Below are positions 43,550-56,156 of a stretch of DNA of 64,000 bases, piece by piece (the first letter of the stretch is position 1; every line of letters starts with the position of its first letter). Made by a program: the position numbers and the translations under genes. The DNA is from Humulus lupulus (Eukaryota; Streptophyta; Magnoliopsida; Rosales; Cannabaceae), in contig NC_084795.1 of the NCBI RefSeq assembly GCF_963169125.1, positions 188,950,214 through 189,014,213 on the forward strand, given 5' to 3'. The notes beneath the pieces were generated by a model. It saw only the letters and a program-made list of their open reading frames with translations, did not search any database and was not told the origin of the DNA.

Positions 43550-46500
43550 GCTTTTTAGGTCCACCCTAGAAAAGATGGGATTATTCATAACCGATCTTAA
43601 GGCGACCTCAGTGACACTGTATGGATTCTCAGGTGAAGGAACAACAACCATATGGATAATTGGACTGGTGGTTACGCTTGGGGATGATACGCGAATTGTT
43701 ACTAAAATACTGGAGGTCGTTGTAATCGATTGTCCAAATGCGTATAATGCGATTTTGGGATGACCCGCGCTGATGGTTTTTTAGGCCATTACCTTGATCC
43801 AAAACCTGGCAATGAAGTTCCCCTCAACTTCAGGTATATGTACTATAAGAAAAGACCAGCTCGATACCAGAAAATATTACAGCATTGTCATAAAGGGAAA
43901 ATCACAACCCAGGCAGTAGGCAATGGTCATAGTCGAGGGAGGAGAGGAGTCTCGGGTAATTGAAGTTAACCATGGGATGGAAAATCCTTAAGACCCCAAT
44001 AGGACGACATTGATACATAAATAGGAAAGGATAGATATGAGCTCCAAGCTATGGAGGTGCTCGAGGAAATAAATATTGACCCAAAAACACCTTCAAGAGT
44101 TTTAAAAAGTTGGGAAAAATCTTGGAGCCGAAAGCAAGAAGGAGCTGGTCGAATTCTTGAGAAAGAACCTAGATGTCTTCTCCTGGTCACACGAAGATAT
44201 GGTGGGAATCAGTCTGAGTGTAATAATGCATACTTTGAACTTGGAAAGGAATGTGCCTGCAAAGTCCCAAAAATGAAGGCTTTTGGGGAGAGTATGATCG
44301 AAAGCTAGAAGAAGAAGTAGATCGCCTACTTAAATGCAGATTTATCAAGGAAGAAAAATATTCGACCTAGGTTGCTAACCCCGTTCTGGTCTCAAAGCCA
44401 AACGGGAAGTGAAGAACTTGTATTGACTTCTCCGATCTCAACAAAGCCTATCCTAAAGACTGTTTCCCATTACCTAGAATTGATCATTTGGTAGACGCCA
44501 CAACCAGTCACTAGCTCAATGTCTTTCATGGACGCATATTCTGGATATAACCAGATCGCAATGAACCCTGCAGACCAAGAGCATACCAATTTCATGACTG
44601 AGCATAATGTATACTACTACAAAGTTATGTCAATCGGATTGAAGAATGCCGGTGCAACATACCAACGATTAGTCAACAAAATATTCGTTAACCAGATCAG
44701 GAAAAACATGGAGGTTTATGTCGATAATATGCTCATTAAATCAAAGACTACCAGTAACCATGTGTCTTACCTGGAAGAGTGTTTTGGCATACTAAGGAGG
44801 TACGACATGAAGTTAAATACTCAGAAGTGCACTTTTGGAGTTTCTTCAGGAAAGTTTATGGGATTTACAGTCAACACAAGGGGGATAGAGTCCAGAGAAA
44901 ATTAGATCGTTTTAAGAAATTTCTTCTCCTAGGTTGCGTAAAGAGGTACAGAATTTAACTAGAAAAGTGGTGGCCCTAGACAATTTCGTTTCAAAGTCCG
45001 CTGACAAGTGTCTCCTATTTTACAACTTGCTCAGAGGAAACAAATATTTTGAGTGGACCGAAGAATGGAAATAGGCATTTAATGACCTGAAAGCTCACTT
45101 GGCTGAACTACCCGTATTACCAAAACTGGCATCTGGAGAATGTTTTCCTCTGTATCTGGCTGTGATGGAATATGCGATCAACCTTGTGTTAGTTCGAGAG
45201 GAGAATCAGGCATAGAAACCAGTGTGCTACGTAAGTAAAAGACTTCTCGGAGCTGAGTCCTGTTATTCATTAATAGAAAAGTTAATGTTTTGTCTTATTT
45301 ATGCTTCAAGAAAGCTCAGACCGTACTTTCAGTCCCACACCATCCACTTCTTAACCAACCAACCTTTAATGCAGGTCTTGCGAAAGCCTGAAATGTCAAG
45401 ACGTCTACTAAAGTGGGACATTGAACTCAGTCAGTTCGAGATATTGTATATGCCACGCAAAAATATCAATAGTCAAGCCCTTGTTGACTTCATGGCCGAT
45501 TGCACAGGTTTTCAAGACGAGCCAATGAGAGAACCAGTGCAGGAGTTGTGAAAAATCTTCATTGATGGATCCTCTAACGAAAACGGATCAGGAGCTAGGA
45601 TAATATTAATCTCACCTAAAGGGCATCGATTCCATACAGCTCTCAGGTTCAGATTCGCAACTTTCAACAATGAAATTGAGTACGAAGCTCTATTGGCAGG
45701 AATAAGGGTGGTGAAAGAGCTAAAAGCAAAGGCGATCCAATGTTATAGTGATTCCCAGCTGATGGTCGATCATATATTGGGAAAATATCAAGCTCGCAGT
45801 ATCAAGATGGTGGCTTACTTAGCCAAGGTTAAGGGTGAGTTTTCTGAATTTGAGTTCAACTCCGTTGAACAATTACCCCACGAACAGAATTATGATGGTG
45901 ATGCTTTGGCTTGACTTGCCACCACCAAAGAGGCAGACACACTTAATGTAGTTCAAGTGGAGTTCTTGGAAAAACCGAGCATAGTAACAAAATCAGTTGA
46001 GGCCAGAATGATTGACATAAAATAGACCTAGATGACCCCCTAGTGGAGTACCTTACAACCAATAAGTTACCTAATGAACAAAAGGGCACGAGAAAATTGG
46101 TATATCAAGGTCTGTGGTATGCTATGGTTGAAGGGACTCTTTATCGATGAGGGCATTCGCTATCCCTCCTACTCGAGGAAGCACAAACTATCTTGTAAGA
46201 AATACACAAAGGCTTCTACGGAGACCATGCTGGGGGCAAAACCTGGCTCTGCAGGTATTGAGACAAGGCTATTTTTGGCTTATGCTTACAAAGCACTCGG
46301 TCTCGTATGTGCAGAAATGTGACAAATGCCATCGCTTCGCCATAATTTCTCGAGCAGAGCCCATTGAGTTAACCATGATCTCATCCCCTTGGTCGTTTGC
46401 AGTATGGGGGATCAACTTGATTGGTTCTTTGCCAACAGGAAAAGGAGGAGTTCTTTATGTTGTTGTTGCTATCGACTACTTCACAAAGTGGGTTAAGGCC

Positions 46501-47241
46501 GAGCCTTTGGCAACCATAACCTCGAAGAGAGTCTTGTATTTCGTCGTAAAATATATCATATGTCAATTTGGGCTCCCAAAGAAGATCGTGTCTGACAACA
46601 GAACTCAGTTCGACAGTGATCTCTTCACAAAATTTTGTGAAAAATATGGCGTAACCAAGAGTTTTTTGTCAGTAGCATACCCGCAAGCTAATGGTCAGGT
46701 CAAGGCTATAAACAAAACCCTAAAGGTGAGCCTAAAGAAGCGGCTAGATGAAGCCATGAGATTATGGCCCGAGCAGCTCCCATAAGTACTATGGGCCTAT
46801 AGAACCTCACATCGCACCTCCACAGGACATACCCCATTTTCTCTAACCTTTAGAAGTGAGGTTATGCTCCCAACTGAGGCACTGGTGATGACCCATAGAC
46901 AGAAAACCTTTGATCAAGATCAAAATCACAAGCTACTCAGTGCATGACTTGATCTGATCGAGGAAAACTGGGAAGCGTCATAGTTGCAGCTCGCCCATTA
47001 TCAGCAGAAAATCACTCGTTACTTCAACTCGAGGGTAAAAGGACGCAGACTTGGACTCGTTGATTTAGTTCTCAGAAGGGTGTTTTTTGCAAGTAAAGAC
47101 CCTAAGAATGGTGTGTTAAGGGCGAACTAGGAAGGACCATACTAGATCGAGCGTGAAGGGACCTTTAAGCTAGCTCGGTTAAATGGAGAAATAGTTCCAT
47201 AGATCTGGAATGCCCTACACCTTAAAAAGCACTATCAATGA
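43550..47241 (+). pseudogene. Tat-lineage protease-RT-RNase H-integrase, broken
   Basis: The left end starts inside the protease (LFRSTLEKMG) because a chromovirus is inserted there; gag is missing. In order: protease remainder (43552-43763), RT (about 44330-44905), first RNase H (about 45100-45550), second archaeal-type RNase H (IFIDGSSNENGSGA, 45560-45935), integrase finger and core (46150-46785) and the C-terminal part ending LHLKKHYQ (stop 47239-47241). Key residues are lost: the RT motif is YVDN instead of YVDD, and the first integrase Asp is Asn (WGINLIG). Several frameshifts and stops are present. Sequence and domain order closely match the intact frame at 2-4735, so both belong to one family. 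Confidence 0.92.
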
Positions 47242-48006
47242 GTTAGTTTTCTTTAATGTTTCTAGTATTATTATTTATGTAAGGCTTATCTATAAAAATC
47301 ACTTCATTTTAATAACAATTGGATTTTTACGTAATCAATATTGTCATCTTATTATCGCGTGCTCATTTTGTAAAAGCAACCTAGAACATTTATAAGTTTT
47401 GGTCGCTTGGGGGCACATAACCCAAGAGAGTTTTTAAAAGAGTTCAGCATATTCGGATAAAGTTTGAAACTTAGAATTTGGAAAATTTGATTATTCAACT
47501 GATTTTTAAAGCTCGGATTTTCAAAATAATTTCGAATACGAACTAAGTTGAGAAATTTCTAAGACAAACAAAACCTAGAAGACAACTAGGAAACACTGGT
47601 TATAACCAAGTCTGAGACCTGATTCTTAACAGATACAATGCTATTAAGCAGACTAAAACTTCTGGATATGACCAGGTGTAAGGCCTAATTCCTAACAGGT
47701 ATACCGCAATTAGGTGGGCCAAATCTTGGATACAACCAAGATATCGACTAAGATACGTTAGCCGAGCCATCAAAAACCTATCTCGATCTAAAGACAACCC
47801 CTAAGATTTTGAGTGTACAAGAATTAAAGATTCACAAACACAAGAAAATGACAAATTAAGGGGAACACAAATAGATCACAAATTAACAAACATGTATTAA
47901 AAAGTATATTGTTATCTCGAGGAGGAGAAAACCTCGATCTGAGCCCGAAGGTGATTGTTTCAATCCCTAAGGACTTAATTACAGAATAAAAAGTAAAGTA
48001 AAATCA
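47242..48006 (+). other. 3' untranslated region of the Tat element
   Basis: Non-coding DNA downstream of integrase, including GTCGCTTGGGGGCACATAAC near 47402 and a tandem subrepeat at 47596-47760. Long 3' untranslated regions with tandem repeats are typical of the Tat/Ogre lineage. Confidence 0.7.
47596..47760 (+). repeat. Tandem subrepeat, about 2.5 copies of 64-66 bp
   Basis: Diverged units start CTGGTTATAACCAAG (47596), CTGGATATGACCAGG (47662) and CTTGGATACAACCAAG (47725). Shared internal phrases include TCTTAACAG / TCCTAACAGG. Confidence 0.7.
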
Positions 48007-48438
48007 TCATTGAGCTCCATCAACTTGCTCAGAGGATGTCACCACCTCGCCGTCCCCGTCAGCAGCACCGAAAGCCTCGACAGTCTCAGAGGGTTCTTGT
48101 GAGAATCGAATATTTAACTTAGCATGATAAGGCTCCTAAAACTCTGGCGACATGAAGGTGAAATCCTCACCATGATTGAAAGCCCAACACCGGTAGAACA
48201 TCTCCTCCAGAGAATTCATTGACTCTGCAATCTCCAACCTTGCCCTATCAGCCTCCTCTTTGTCTTTGGTCTCGACCTCGTCAAGCTTCTTTTTGAGGCT
48301 ATCATTATTGCCTTGCAGCTTGTCTAGTCATCAGCTCACTTTCATGATCTAGTCTTTAGCGATTCGCTCGCTCTCCTAGGAGGTAGCTAGGGCAGCCTTA
48401 GCAGATCGCTCGCTTTTTTGGAAGGTAGCCAGGGCAGC
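48007..48438 (-). pseudogene. Antisense coiled-coil frame downstream of Tat pol
   Basis: The minus strand reads as one continuous frame of about 144 codons interrupted only by five stops; the natural end is at 48007-48009. The product has Ala/Ser/Glu/Lys-rich heptad-like stretches (QKSERSAKAALATS; LKKKLDEVETKDKEEADRAR), then AESMNSLEEMFYRCWAFNH, a Gly-Glu-Asp-Phe segment and an acidic tail. Antisense frames between pol and the 3' LTR are known in Tat-lineage elements such as Retand and Grande, and coiled-coil C-termini of this kind are common in plant transposon-associated proteins. The function is unknown. The N-terminal part is missing because an Athila LTR inserted at 48439. Confidence 0.7.
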
Positions 48439-49789
48439 TGATGAGTGCATGTTTTATGCACTCAAATATTCATTTTTATACTTAGAATGGTTTGTTTTTC
48501 CTTAATTTTTTTGTAGATTTGATTAGTTTCATATAAGTGTGCAGGAATTGAGTTTTTAGGTGTTTTGAATGTTATTTTTGGTGTTCAAGTTAGAGAATGA
48601 TGCATTACGTCTCTTCCGAGAGGCAAGGAGTCGCTAAAATTCATGAAAAATTAAAACCTGGACAAGTCTAGGTGACATGTTTCCTGACATAAGGCGATGC
48701 ATCGCTTGGCATATGGCGACACGTCGCCAGTTGTGGCACAAAAATAGGAAAACGTGTTTTTCCACACATTTTTCACTTGAATTAAAAAGTAGGACGACTA
48801 AGGAGATTTCTGGAGACTAGGGCACAACCACAACACATATATAAAGGAAAAGAAACACATTTAGAAGGGAGAGACTCATTGGAGAAGGATCTAAGAAGTG
48901 AATCAAGCAATATCAACAGAATTCTTTAGCGTTCTTTGTTTTCCCTCTTTATTTCTTTGTTCTTTTTAGATAATTACAATATATTTGAGATTATATACCA
49001 CATCATGTGTGGCTACTTTTCTTATTTTGTTAGGGTGTAGACGGATCTCTTAACATGATTTTATTTCTATGATTTAATGCAAAGTCTATTTTAGTCCAAT
49101 ATTGTTCTTGTGTTTACTTTGAATCACTGTTGCTTAATTGTGATTTTCATATTGTTCTTTACAATATATGAATTATAATTAGGGTTGTATTTAGATTGTG
49201 AAAATTATTACTTGAGAGGGGAACATTCGAACAATCTGGCCGTGGGTAGAACAACTTAGGTTATGTGAGATTAAGACATAAGCATAAATCTAGGTAACCG
49301 AGACAATTCTAGATTGTGAAATTGAGAGGTGAAATTTTTAGGATTATTTCTAAAGTGATACTTAATGAAGGTAAGGATAAATGGTCATATAGAGATATAG
49401 GCTAGGTATCACTTGCACATTCTTTATGCGGCACTCGAGACAGGGTATAGAGATAATACAATGCTCTAGGATTTTGAGCATATTGGATTGATTTAGGTAC
49501 GTTAATGATTAGGGGTAGGATTGTTAGAGAGTGAAGTTGAAACCTTAACAATTGTTATTATCTTGAGTCTATTCACATTTAGTTATTTGTTCTTTAAGAT
49601 TCATAGTTATTTATTATGTTACTTCTTGATATCTTTTGAAATTGATTGCTTAGATAAAGATAGAATTTAGTATTTGCTATATTCAATTTATTTAATTTAT
49701 TTTAATCCTTGTGGGACGATATCTGTCTTTAGACTACTTTACTACTTGTTCGATTTGTGCACGTGCAAGCATATTCATTATTTTTCGCA
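48439..49789 (+). mobile_element. 5' LTR of an Athila element
   Basis: This 1351-bp LTR starts TGATGAGTGCATG and ends TTTTCGCA, followed nine bases later by the Athila primer site. It has TATATAAAGG at 48838-48847 and, 110-145 bp upstream of that, a cassette GGCGATGCATCGC ... GGCGACACGTCGCC (48692-48728). It is inserted in the antisense frame of the Tat element. Confidence 0.9.
48838..48847 (+). promoter_or_regulatory. TATA box of the Athila LTR
   Basis: TATATAAAGG, about 400 bp into the LTR. Confidence 0.65.
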
Positions 49790-49798
49790 AGAATTTTT

Positions 49799-49816
49799 TG
49801 GCGCTGTTGTCGGGGA
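49799..49816 (+). other. Athila primer-binding site, tRNA-Asp type
   Basis: TGGCGCTGTTGTCGGGGA matches the usual Athila site (complement of a tRNA-Asp 3' end) except for a C-to-T change or two. Confidence 0.88.
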
Positions 49817-49927
49817 TTAAGAAAAGAAATTAAAATTGAATTACTATAGCAAAGAAAATATAAGATTTTAATCTAAGTATTATTTTTTATTTATTTATTT
49901 GTTTAATAAGTTTGGTTTCTAAATTTT

Positions 49928-50775
49928 TTGTGGTTGAAGGTTATGCGAAAAGCTAGCCCCTTAAATCTCCTACCATTAGATTATGAAATTGAAAGAATTG
50001 TATCTTCTATTAGGAGAGAGCGACGAGCTAGATCACGAAAAATGGCAGACCAAGTTAACAACAACAATAATGCTCCAGTGAACACACCAGCAAACCAGAC
50101 CTTGAGAGATTATTTTAGGTCAGTTGTGAATGATAATTTTTCGGGCATTCAAAGGAAACAAGTGAGTGTCCATAATTTTGAGCTTAAACCAGCCTTTGTT
50201 AACATGGTGCAACAAAATCAATATTCTGGCCTAGGTGATGAAGACCCCATTATTCACTTGGAAACTTTCTTGGAAAATTGTGACACGATCAAGATCAATG
50301 GGGTCACGGTAGATTCTATATGATTGAAGCTATTTTCATTTTTGTTGAGAGATAGAGCTCGAGCTTGGTTTCAATCTATACCTCCAGGAATTGTGACTAC
50401 TTGGGAGGATATGGCACAGAAATTCCTCACCAAAATTTTCCCGCCATCTAAAACGCACAACTAAGGGCTGAGATTACTCAATTTATACAGATGGAGTCCG
50501 AACAATTGTATGAGGCATGGGATAGATTTAAGGAGATACTCCGAAGATGTCTTCAACATGGCATAGAGGATTGGCTTCAGGTTCAACTAATCTACAATGG
50601 GCTCAATGGTCCAACGAGATCACATATTGATGCCGCATCTGGCGGAACCATTTTATCAAAGATACCGGTGGAACCACTAATCTTGTTTGAGGATATGGCC
50701 ATGAATAGTTTTCAATGGCAGAGTGAGAGATCGACGGTTAAGAAGGCAGCTGGGGTTGTTGAAGTAGTCAAATAA
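49928..50775 (+). pseudogene. Athila gag, broken
   Basis: The frame begins near 49943-50040 with an Arg-rich stretch (RRERRARSRKMADQ), followed by a capsid domain including GDEDPIIHLETFLE. A TGA at 50321-50323 replaces an Arg codon, after which the same frame continues LKLFSFLLRDRARAWFQS. A frameshift near 50460 moves the rest (SEQLYEAWDRFKEILRRC, 50491-50775) into another frame. These capsid motifs are typical of Athila gag. The protein would be nucleic-acid-binding and form the virus-like particle. It is not functional. Confidence 0.87.
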
Positions 50776-52651
50776 CATCACTAAGGGCGTAGATGTCTAC
50801 TTTGACTAATTAGATTAAGGGTATCACTGAAAAAAAAAGCAGCAACAAGTCAAGAAATAGTAAATGTGGCACAAGCTTCTAGTTCGAATGGGTTGGTAGA
50901 TGAACAATGCCAATATGTTAATCGGAACTACAACTTTAGGCCCAACAACAACTTGCCCACATACTACCATCCCGTCCTTCGCAATCATGAAAAATTTTCC
51001 TATGCCAACAATAGAAACGTTCTCCGACCACCTGAAGAGCCACCTAGACAAATGGGGGAGAAGCCTTCACAATCACTTGAAGAGTTACTGAAGAATTACA
51101 TAGTGAACTCCAAGGCAAGGCTAGATCAACATGACACTCATCTCAATAATAGTGAAACACATTGTACTAATATGGGAGCAACAATGAAGACATTGAAAAC
51201 ACAAGTGGGTCAACTGACCAATACTATGAAGACCCAACTGTCTAGATCTTTTCCAAGTGATACGGAGAAGAATCCAAAAGAGTGTAATGCAATTACATTG
51301 AGGAGTGGAAAAGAATTGGACGCTCCTACAGTTGAGAAGAAAAAGGTTGATGAGATCCCAATGAATGGTGAGAAAGAAGAAGACAAGCAAAAGAATGGGA
51401 TTCCGAAGAAAGAGCCATTGCTTGTTAATCCGGGTTCAATTACTTTTCCGGATAACCCACCCAAGATTACTACTTCGTTACCATTTCCTCAAAGATTTCA
51501 CAAGAAAGCGATTGATAAACAATTTGCAAAGTTCTTGAATATTTTCAAGAAAATACATTATAACATTCCTTTTTTAGATGCCCTTAAACAAATGACAAAC
51601 TACGCTAAGTTTATGAAGGAGGTGATTTCTAAGAAGCGTAAGTTAGAGGGCTCTGAAATAGTGAAGCTAACAGAAGAATGTAGTGCCATTATCAAGAGAC
51701 AATTACTAGAAAAGTTGAAAGATCCAGAAAGTTTTACAATTCCATGTGTTATTGGTGAACTACATATTGAGAAGGCCTTGTGTGATTTGGGTGCTAGTAT
51801 CAATCTAATGCCTCTCTCTATCTTTCGGAAACTCAATCTTGGAGAGGTCACACCAACTACTATTTCCTTACAATTGGCGGATCGTTCTTTGACGTATCCT
51901 AGAGGTATCATTGAAGATGTTCTAGTGAAGATTGATAGATTCATTTTTCTGGTTGATTTTGTTGTGCTTGACATGGAGGAAGACCAAGAAATTTTGATAA
52001 TCTTGGGAAGACCTTTCCTAGCAACCGGGAAAGCTTTAAATGATGTACATGATGGTAACTTGACTATAAGGGTGAATGGAAAATAAGTAAAGTTCAAAAT
52101 TAGTAATGCTATGAAGTTTTCCAAGAAGCAAGTGGATTGTAAGAGAGTGGATGTAGTTACTCCATGCTTAAGAGACTTTTTCAAGACCATGTTTCATAAT
52201 GATCCTTTGGAATTATGTTTGATTGCACTGATTTCTAAAGAGGGCCTTGGAGTGGATTTGGTAATGAATGATATAGAGGTGCTTGATAATGTCTTTGCTT
52301 TAGAAGCATTACCAGTAGAAAAGGAGGTGTCTAAGAAGGAAGATATCTATAAGGCTCCAACTCTTGATAATAGCTTGGAGAAAAAGAATACTACTAGTGA
52401 TGGGCTTTTTTTTTAAGCAATTACCCACTCATCTTCAGTATGCATTTTTGGGAGATGGATCTACCAAACCCATAATAATTTCAGCATCATTGAATGAAGA
52501 AGATGAAAGGAAGTTGTTAGAAACCTTAAAGAGGTATTCATTCGCCTTTGCTTGGTCAATTTTAGATATTAAAGGCAATAGTCCAAATATTTGTATGCAT
52601 AAGATTCTTATGGAGGACTCCTATAAACCTTCTATTGAACATCAACGATGA
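50776..52651 (+). pseudogene. Athila gag C-terminus and protease region
   Basis: A long clean stretch (50866-52086, 406 codons) holds the gag tail, with TNMGATMKTLKTQVGQLT, the linker, and a retropepsin-like domain with ALCDLGASINLMP (about 51776-51815) and ILGRPFLAT near the end. The active-site triad reads Asp-Leu-Gly rather than Asp-Ser/Thr-Gly, a form I recall for this lineage but cannot check. After the stop at 52084-52086, related frames (52111-52416, 52364-52651) carry the linker to RT with a frameshift between them. Confidence 0.82.
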
Positions 52652-52663
52652 CTTAATCCACCT

Positions 52664-53945
52664 ATGAAAGAGATTGTGAGATCAAAAGTCTTGAAGCTTT
52701 TGATTGCTGGAATTATTTATGCCATTTCTGATAGTTCATGGGTGAGTCCGGTTCAAGTGGTACCGAAGAAAGGAGAAATGACGGTTGTAATGAATGAAAA
52801 GAATGAGTTAATTCCAACTCGTACTGTGATGGAGTGGAGAGTGTGTATTGATTATAGGAAGCTTAATAAGGCAACTCAGAAGGATAATTTTCCCTTGCCT
52901 TTCATTGACCAAATGTTAGATCGCTTGGCGAGTCATGATTTCTATTTTTTTCTAGATAATTATTCGGGATATAACCAAATTTTTATTTTTCCGAAGGACC
53001 AAGAGAAGACCACCTTTACTTGTCCATATGGTATGTTCGCCTTTCATAGGATGCCATTTGGCTTGTGTAATGCACCAGCCACTTTTCAAAGGTGTATGAT
53101 GGCCATTTTTGCTGACTTAGTGGAGAATATAATGGAGGTATTTATGGATGATTTTTCAGTTTTTGGTTCCTCATTTGACTCTTGTTTGTGCTACCTTGGG
53201 ATTGTTCTCAAAAGATGTTTGGAGACCAATCTTGTTCTTAATTGGGAGAAATTCCATTTCTTGGTTAAGGAGGGGATTGTACTTAGGCATAGAGTTTCTT
53301 CTTTGGGTTTGGAGGTGGATAAAGCAAAAAATTTCCACTATTGAGAACTTACCACCACCAACTAATGTGAAGGGGAGTCGAAGTTTTTTAAGCCATGTCG
53401 ATTTCTATAGGAGATTTATTAAAGACTTCTCTAAAGTTACTAAGCCATTATGCAAGTTATTAGAGAATGATGAGCCTTTTCTTTTTGATGAGTCATGTTT
53501 GAAAGCTGTTAATGTCCTTAAAGAGAAACTTATTGCAGCACCCGTTCTTATTGTGCACGATTGGAGTGAGCCATTTGAGATAATGTGTGATGCAAGTGAC
53601 TTTGCTATTGGATCAATTCTTGGGCAGCGAAGAGACAATATTTTTAGAGCTATTTATTACTCTAGTCGTACTTTGAATGAAGCTCAAGAGAATTATACAA
53701 CTACCAAGAAGGAGATGTTAGCGGTGGTTTATTCTTCTGACAAGTTTCATCCTTATTTAATTGGATCTAACGTGATAATCTATACCGATCATGAAACTAT
53801 TCGGTACTTATTTGAGAAAAAGGATGTTAAACCTTGCTTGATTAGATGGGTTCTATTTCTCCAAAAATTTGATTTGGAGATCCTAGATAAGTGAGGAAGT
53901 GAGAATGTAGTGGCTGATCATTTATCTCGTCTTGAGGGGGTAAAT
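52664..53945 (+). pseudogene. Athila reverse transcriptase and RNase H
   Basis: RT runs from about 52664 with SDSSWVSPVQVVPKKGE, CIDYRKLNKAT, FHRMPFGLCNAPATFQRC and the catalytic FMDDFSVFG (53140-53165). A frameshift near 53270 moves the connection and RNase H ([39 protein letters not shown]) into another frame. The stop at 53892-53894 precedes the family-typical ENVVADHLSRLE. The RT Asp pair is present, but the reading frame is not intact. Confidence 0.9.
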
Positions 53946-55386
53946 AGTGGAGATGACAGTTCATCAATTTTGGAAGCTTTTCTGGAAGAGAAATTATTTT
54001 CGGTGGTAACTAAAATCCCTTAGTATGCTGATTTTGTCAACTATTTAGCATGCAAGGTTTTGCCAGGGGGTCTATCCTCTCAACAAAAGAAGAACTTTTT
54101 TCATGATGTGAAGCAATATATTTGGGATGATCTAATTATCTTCAAGCATTGTGCGAATCTTGTTATAAGAAGATGTGTACCGAAAGAGGAAGTAAGTGAG
54201 ATTCTATTCCATTTCCATTCTTCTCCTGTGGGTGGCCATTTTGGAGTTGTAAGGACTGCTGCAAAGGTCCTTGATATTGGGTTTTATTGGCCTACTTTAC
54301 ACCGAGATTGTTATGCATATGTGAAGAGTTATGATCGATGTCAACATGTGGGAAACATCTCTAGAAGTGGAGATCTTTGATGTGTGGGGTACTGATTTCA
54401 TGGGACCATTCCCACCTTCGCTTGGTAATCTATACATTCTCTTAGCGGTGGACTATGTAAGTAAATGGGTAGAAGCTGCTGCAACAACTACAAATGATTC
54501 TCGGGTTGCAGTCAAATTTATTCAAAAGAATATTTTTTCTAGATTTGGTATAACGAGAGCAATACTTAGTGATGAAGGTACCCATTTTGCTAATAAGGTT
54601 TTTGATGCTCTTATGACAAAGTACGGAGTAAGACATAAGATGGCCCTAGCTTATTATCCATAATCTAATGGTCAAGCAGAGATATCTAATCGGGAAATCA
54701 AGCTTATCTTGGAGAAAACGGTGCAATCTAATAGAAAGGATTGGTCTAATAAGCTTGATGATGCTTTATGGGAATATAGGACAGCTTTCAAGACACTTAT
54801 CGACATTTCTCCTTATCGGATTGTGTTTGGAAAGGCTTGTCATCTACCATTTGAGCTTGAGCATCGTGCACAATGGGCCATTAAAAGGCTGAATTTTGAT
54901 TTGAAAGCTTCGGGAGAGAAAAGACTTCTCCAACTTAATGAGTTAGAAGAAATTTGTCATGAAGCTTATGAAAATGCACGGATTTATAAGGAGCGAATGA
55001 AAAATTGGCATGATAAACAAATTCTTCGAAGGGAGTTTGTACCGGGAGAAAAGGTTATTTTATTCAATTATCGTATTAAACTCTTTCCCAGTAAATTAAA
55101 GTCTCATTGGTCGGGACCGTTCACAGTTATTCAAGTCTTTCCATTTGGAGCTTTTGAGATTCAAAGAGGTGATGAACTTGCGTTCAAAGTAAATGGCCAA
55201 TGGTTGAAGCATTATTTTGGAGCAGAAGTAGAGAAAATGGCCAGCATTAAGCCCGTTGATGAGTCGTTTGGTATTGAGGTACAAAGTCTACCTAAAGACT
55301 TTAAATTAAGCGCTATATGGGAGGCAACCCATATTTTTGATGTATTTTATTTATTTTTCATAAATTTTATTAGTAATTTAGTTTAG
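53946..55386 (+). pseudogene. Athila integrase, broken
   Basis: The zinc-finger region (54200-54360) reads HFHSSPVGGHFGVVRTAAK through CQHVGNIS, with the first Cys of the CxxC pair changed to Tyr (SYDRCQ). The core follows in another frame: [11 protein letters not shown] (first Asp), [10 protein letters not shown] (second Asp) and, past a CAA-to-TAA stop at 54661-54663, [11 protein letters not shown] (Glu). The C-terminal part (54709-55386) includes [20 protein letters not shown] and a [16 protein letters not shown] domain and is intact for 225 codons. Confidence 0.9.
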
Positions 55387-56036
55387 GGTTAATATTAATT
55401 TTTTTAAGTGTTATTTTTTAAAAAATAAAATAAAATTTGATCAGGCGATGTATCGCCTGCCTAGTGGCGATGCATCGCCACAAGTGGAATTTTTGAACAT
55501 TTTTGGGCCACAAAACAGAGAGTCTGGTGAGTGGTGACACATCGCCCCTTCTGTAAAAAAAATTAATTTAAAATAATAAAAAAAACCAGCACAAGAGTCA
55601 CATTTTTTTAAGTTAGGTGGTTTTTTTTCTTTCATTTTTTTACTTAATTACTTTTACTTCTTTTCCTTTTCTTGCCTTCTTTCCCATTCCCACAATCCAT
55701 CTTTTTTTTCTTCTTTTAGCTCTATCACCACCATTTTTATTAATCATCATCTTCCTCATACTTCTCATTTTGTATGATTCATTCTCCTCACATTAATATT
55801 TCCTTGCTTTATCTCTATCATTTATTACTCTACACTATATTTCTCAAGTTTTTCTCAATGAAAAAGTGGAGATGAAGAAAGGTTATTTATCTTCATTTGG
55901 TTGGATTCTTTGTTTTATTTTGATGATAATTGGAAGTTTGGACTGTTTTGTGTGATGATAAGTACTTTTGGAGAAGATTTAATCTCTATATAGGTCTTGG
56001 AGGTGTGTGGTTCTTTAATGCATATCAAGTGTTTAA
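55387..56036 (+). other. Athila region between pol and the env-like frame
   Basis: AT-rich, non-coding DNA with long pyrimidine runs (55660-55730). It contains CG-containing inverted repeats GGCGATGTATCGCC-type at 55443-55490 and a related ACACATCGCCCC near 55540. No domain is visible here. Confidence 0.6.
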
Positions 56037-56156
56037 GAATTTTATGCTAATGGCACCCAACGAAGAGAGAATAGTTCTGTGATGGTAAAGCGTCAAATTT
56101 TGAATTTTTCTCCGTCGGTGATTAATGCATATTATGGGTTACCACGAGTTATGGAT
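56037..56156 (+). pseudogene. Athila env-like / plant transposon protein fragment
   Basis: An open 40-codon stretch reads EFYANGTQRRENSSVMVKR, then NFSPSVINAYYGLPRVMD. The pattern of EFYAN, about 15-20 residues, then a (V/N)xFSPxxIN-x-(F/Y)YGLP segment is characteristic of the putative plant transposon protein encoded after pol in Athila-type elements. The right side is cut by a chromovirus LTR at 56157. A stop immediately precedes the stretch, so the upstream part is eroded. Confidence 0.72.

Noticed and set aside
47242..48006. Searched for a host gene in the gap after Tat integrase.
   Set aside because: Only the Tat 3' untranslated region with subrepeats is visible; the short frames follow the repeat units.
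51600..52190. A 196-codon minus-strand frame.
   Set aside because: It is antisense to the Athila protease region with no recognisable motif; the plus-strand frame is the supported one.
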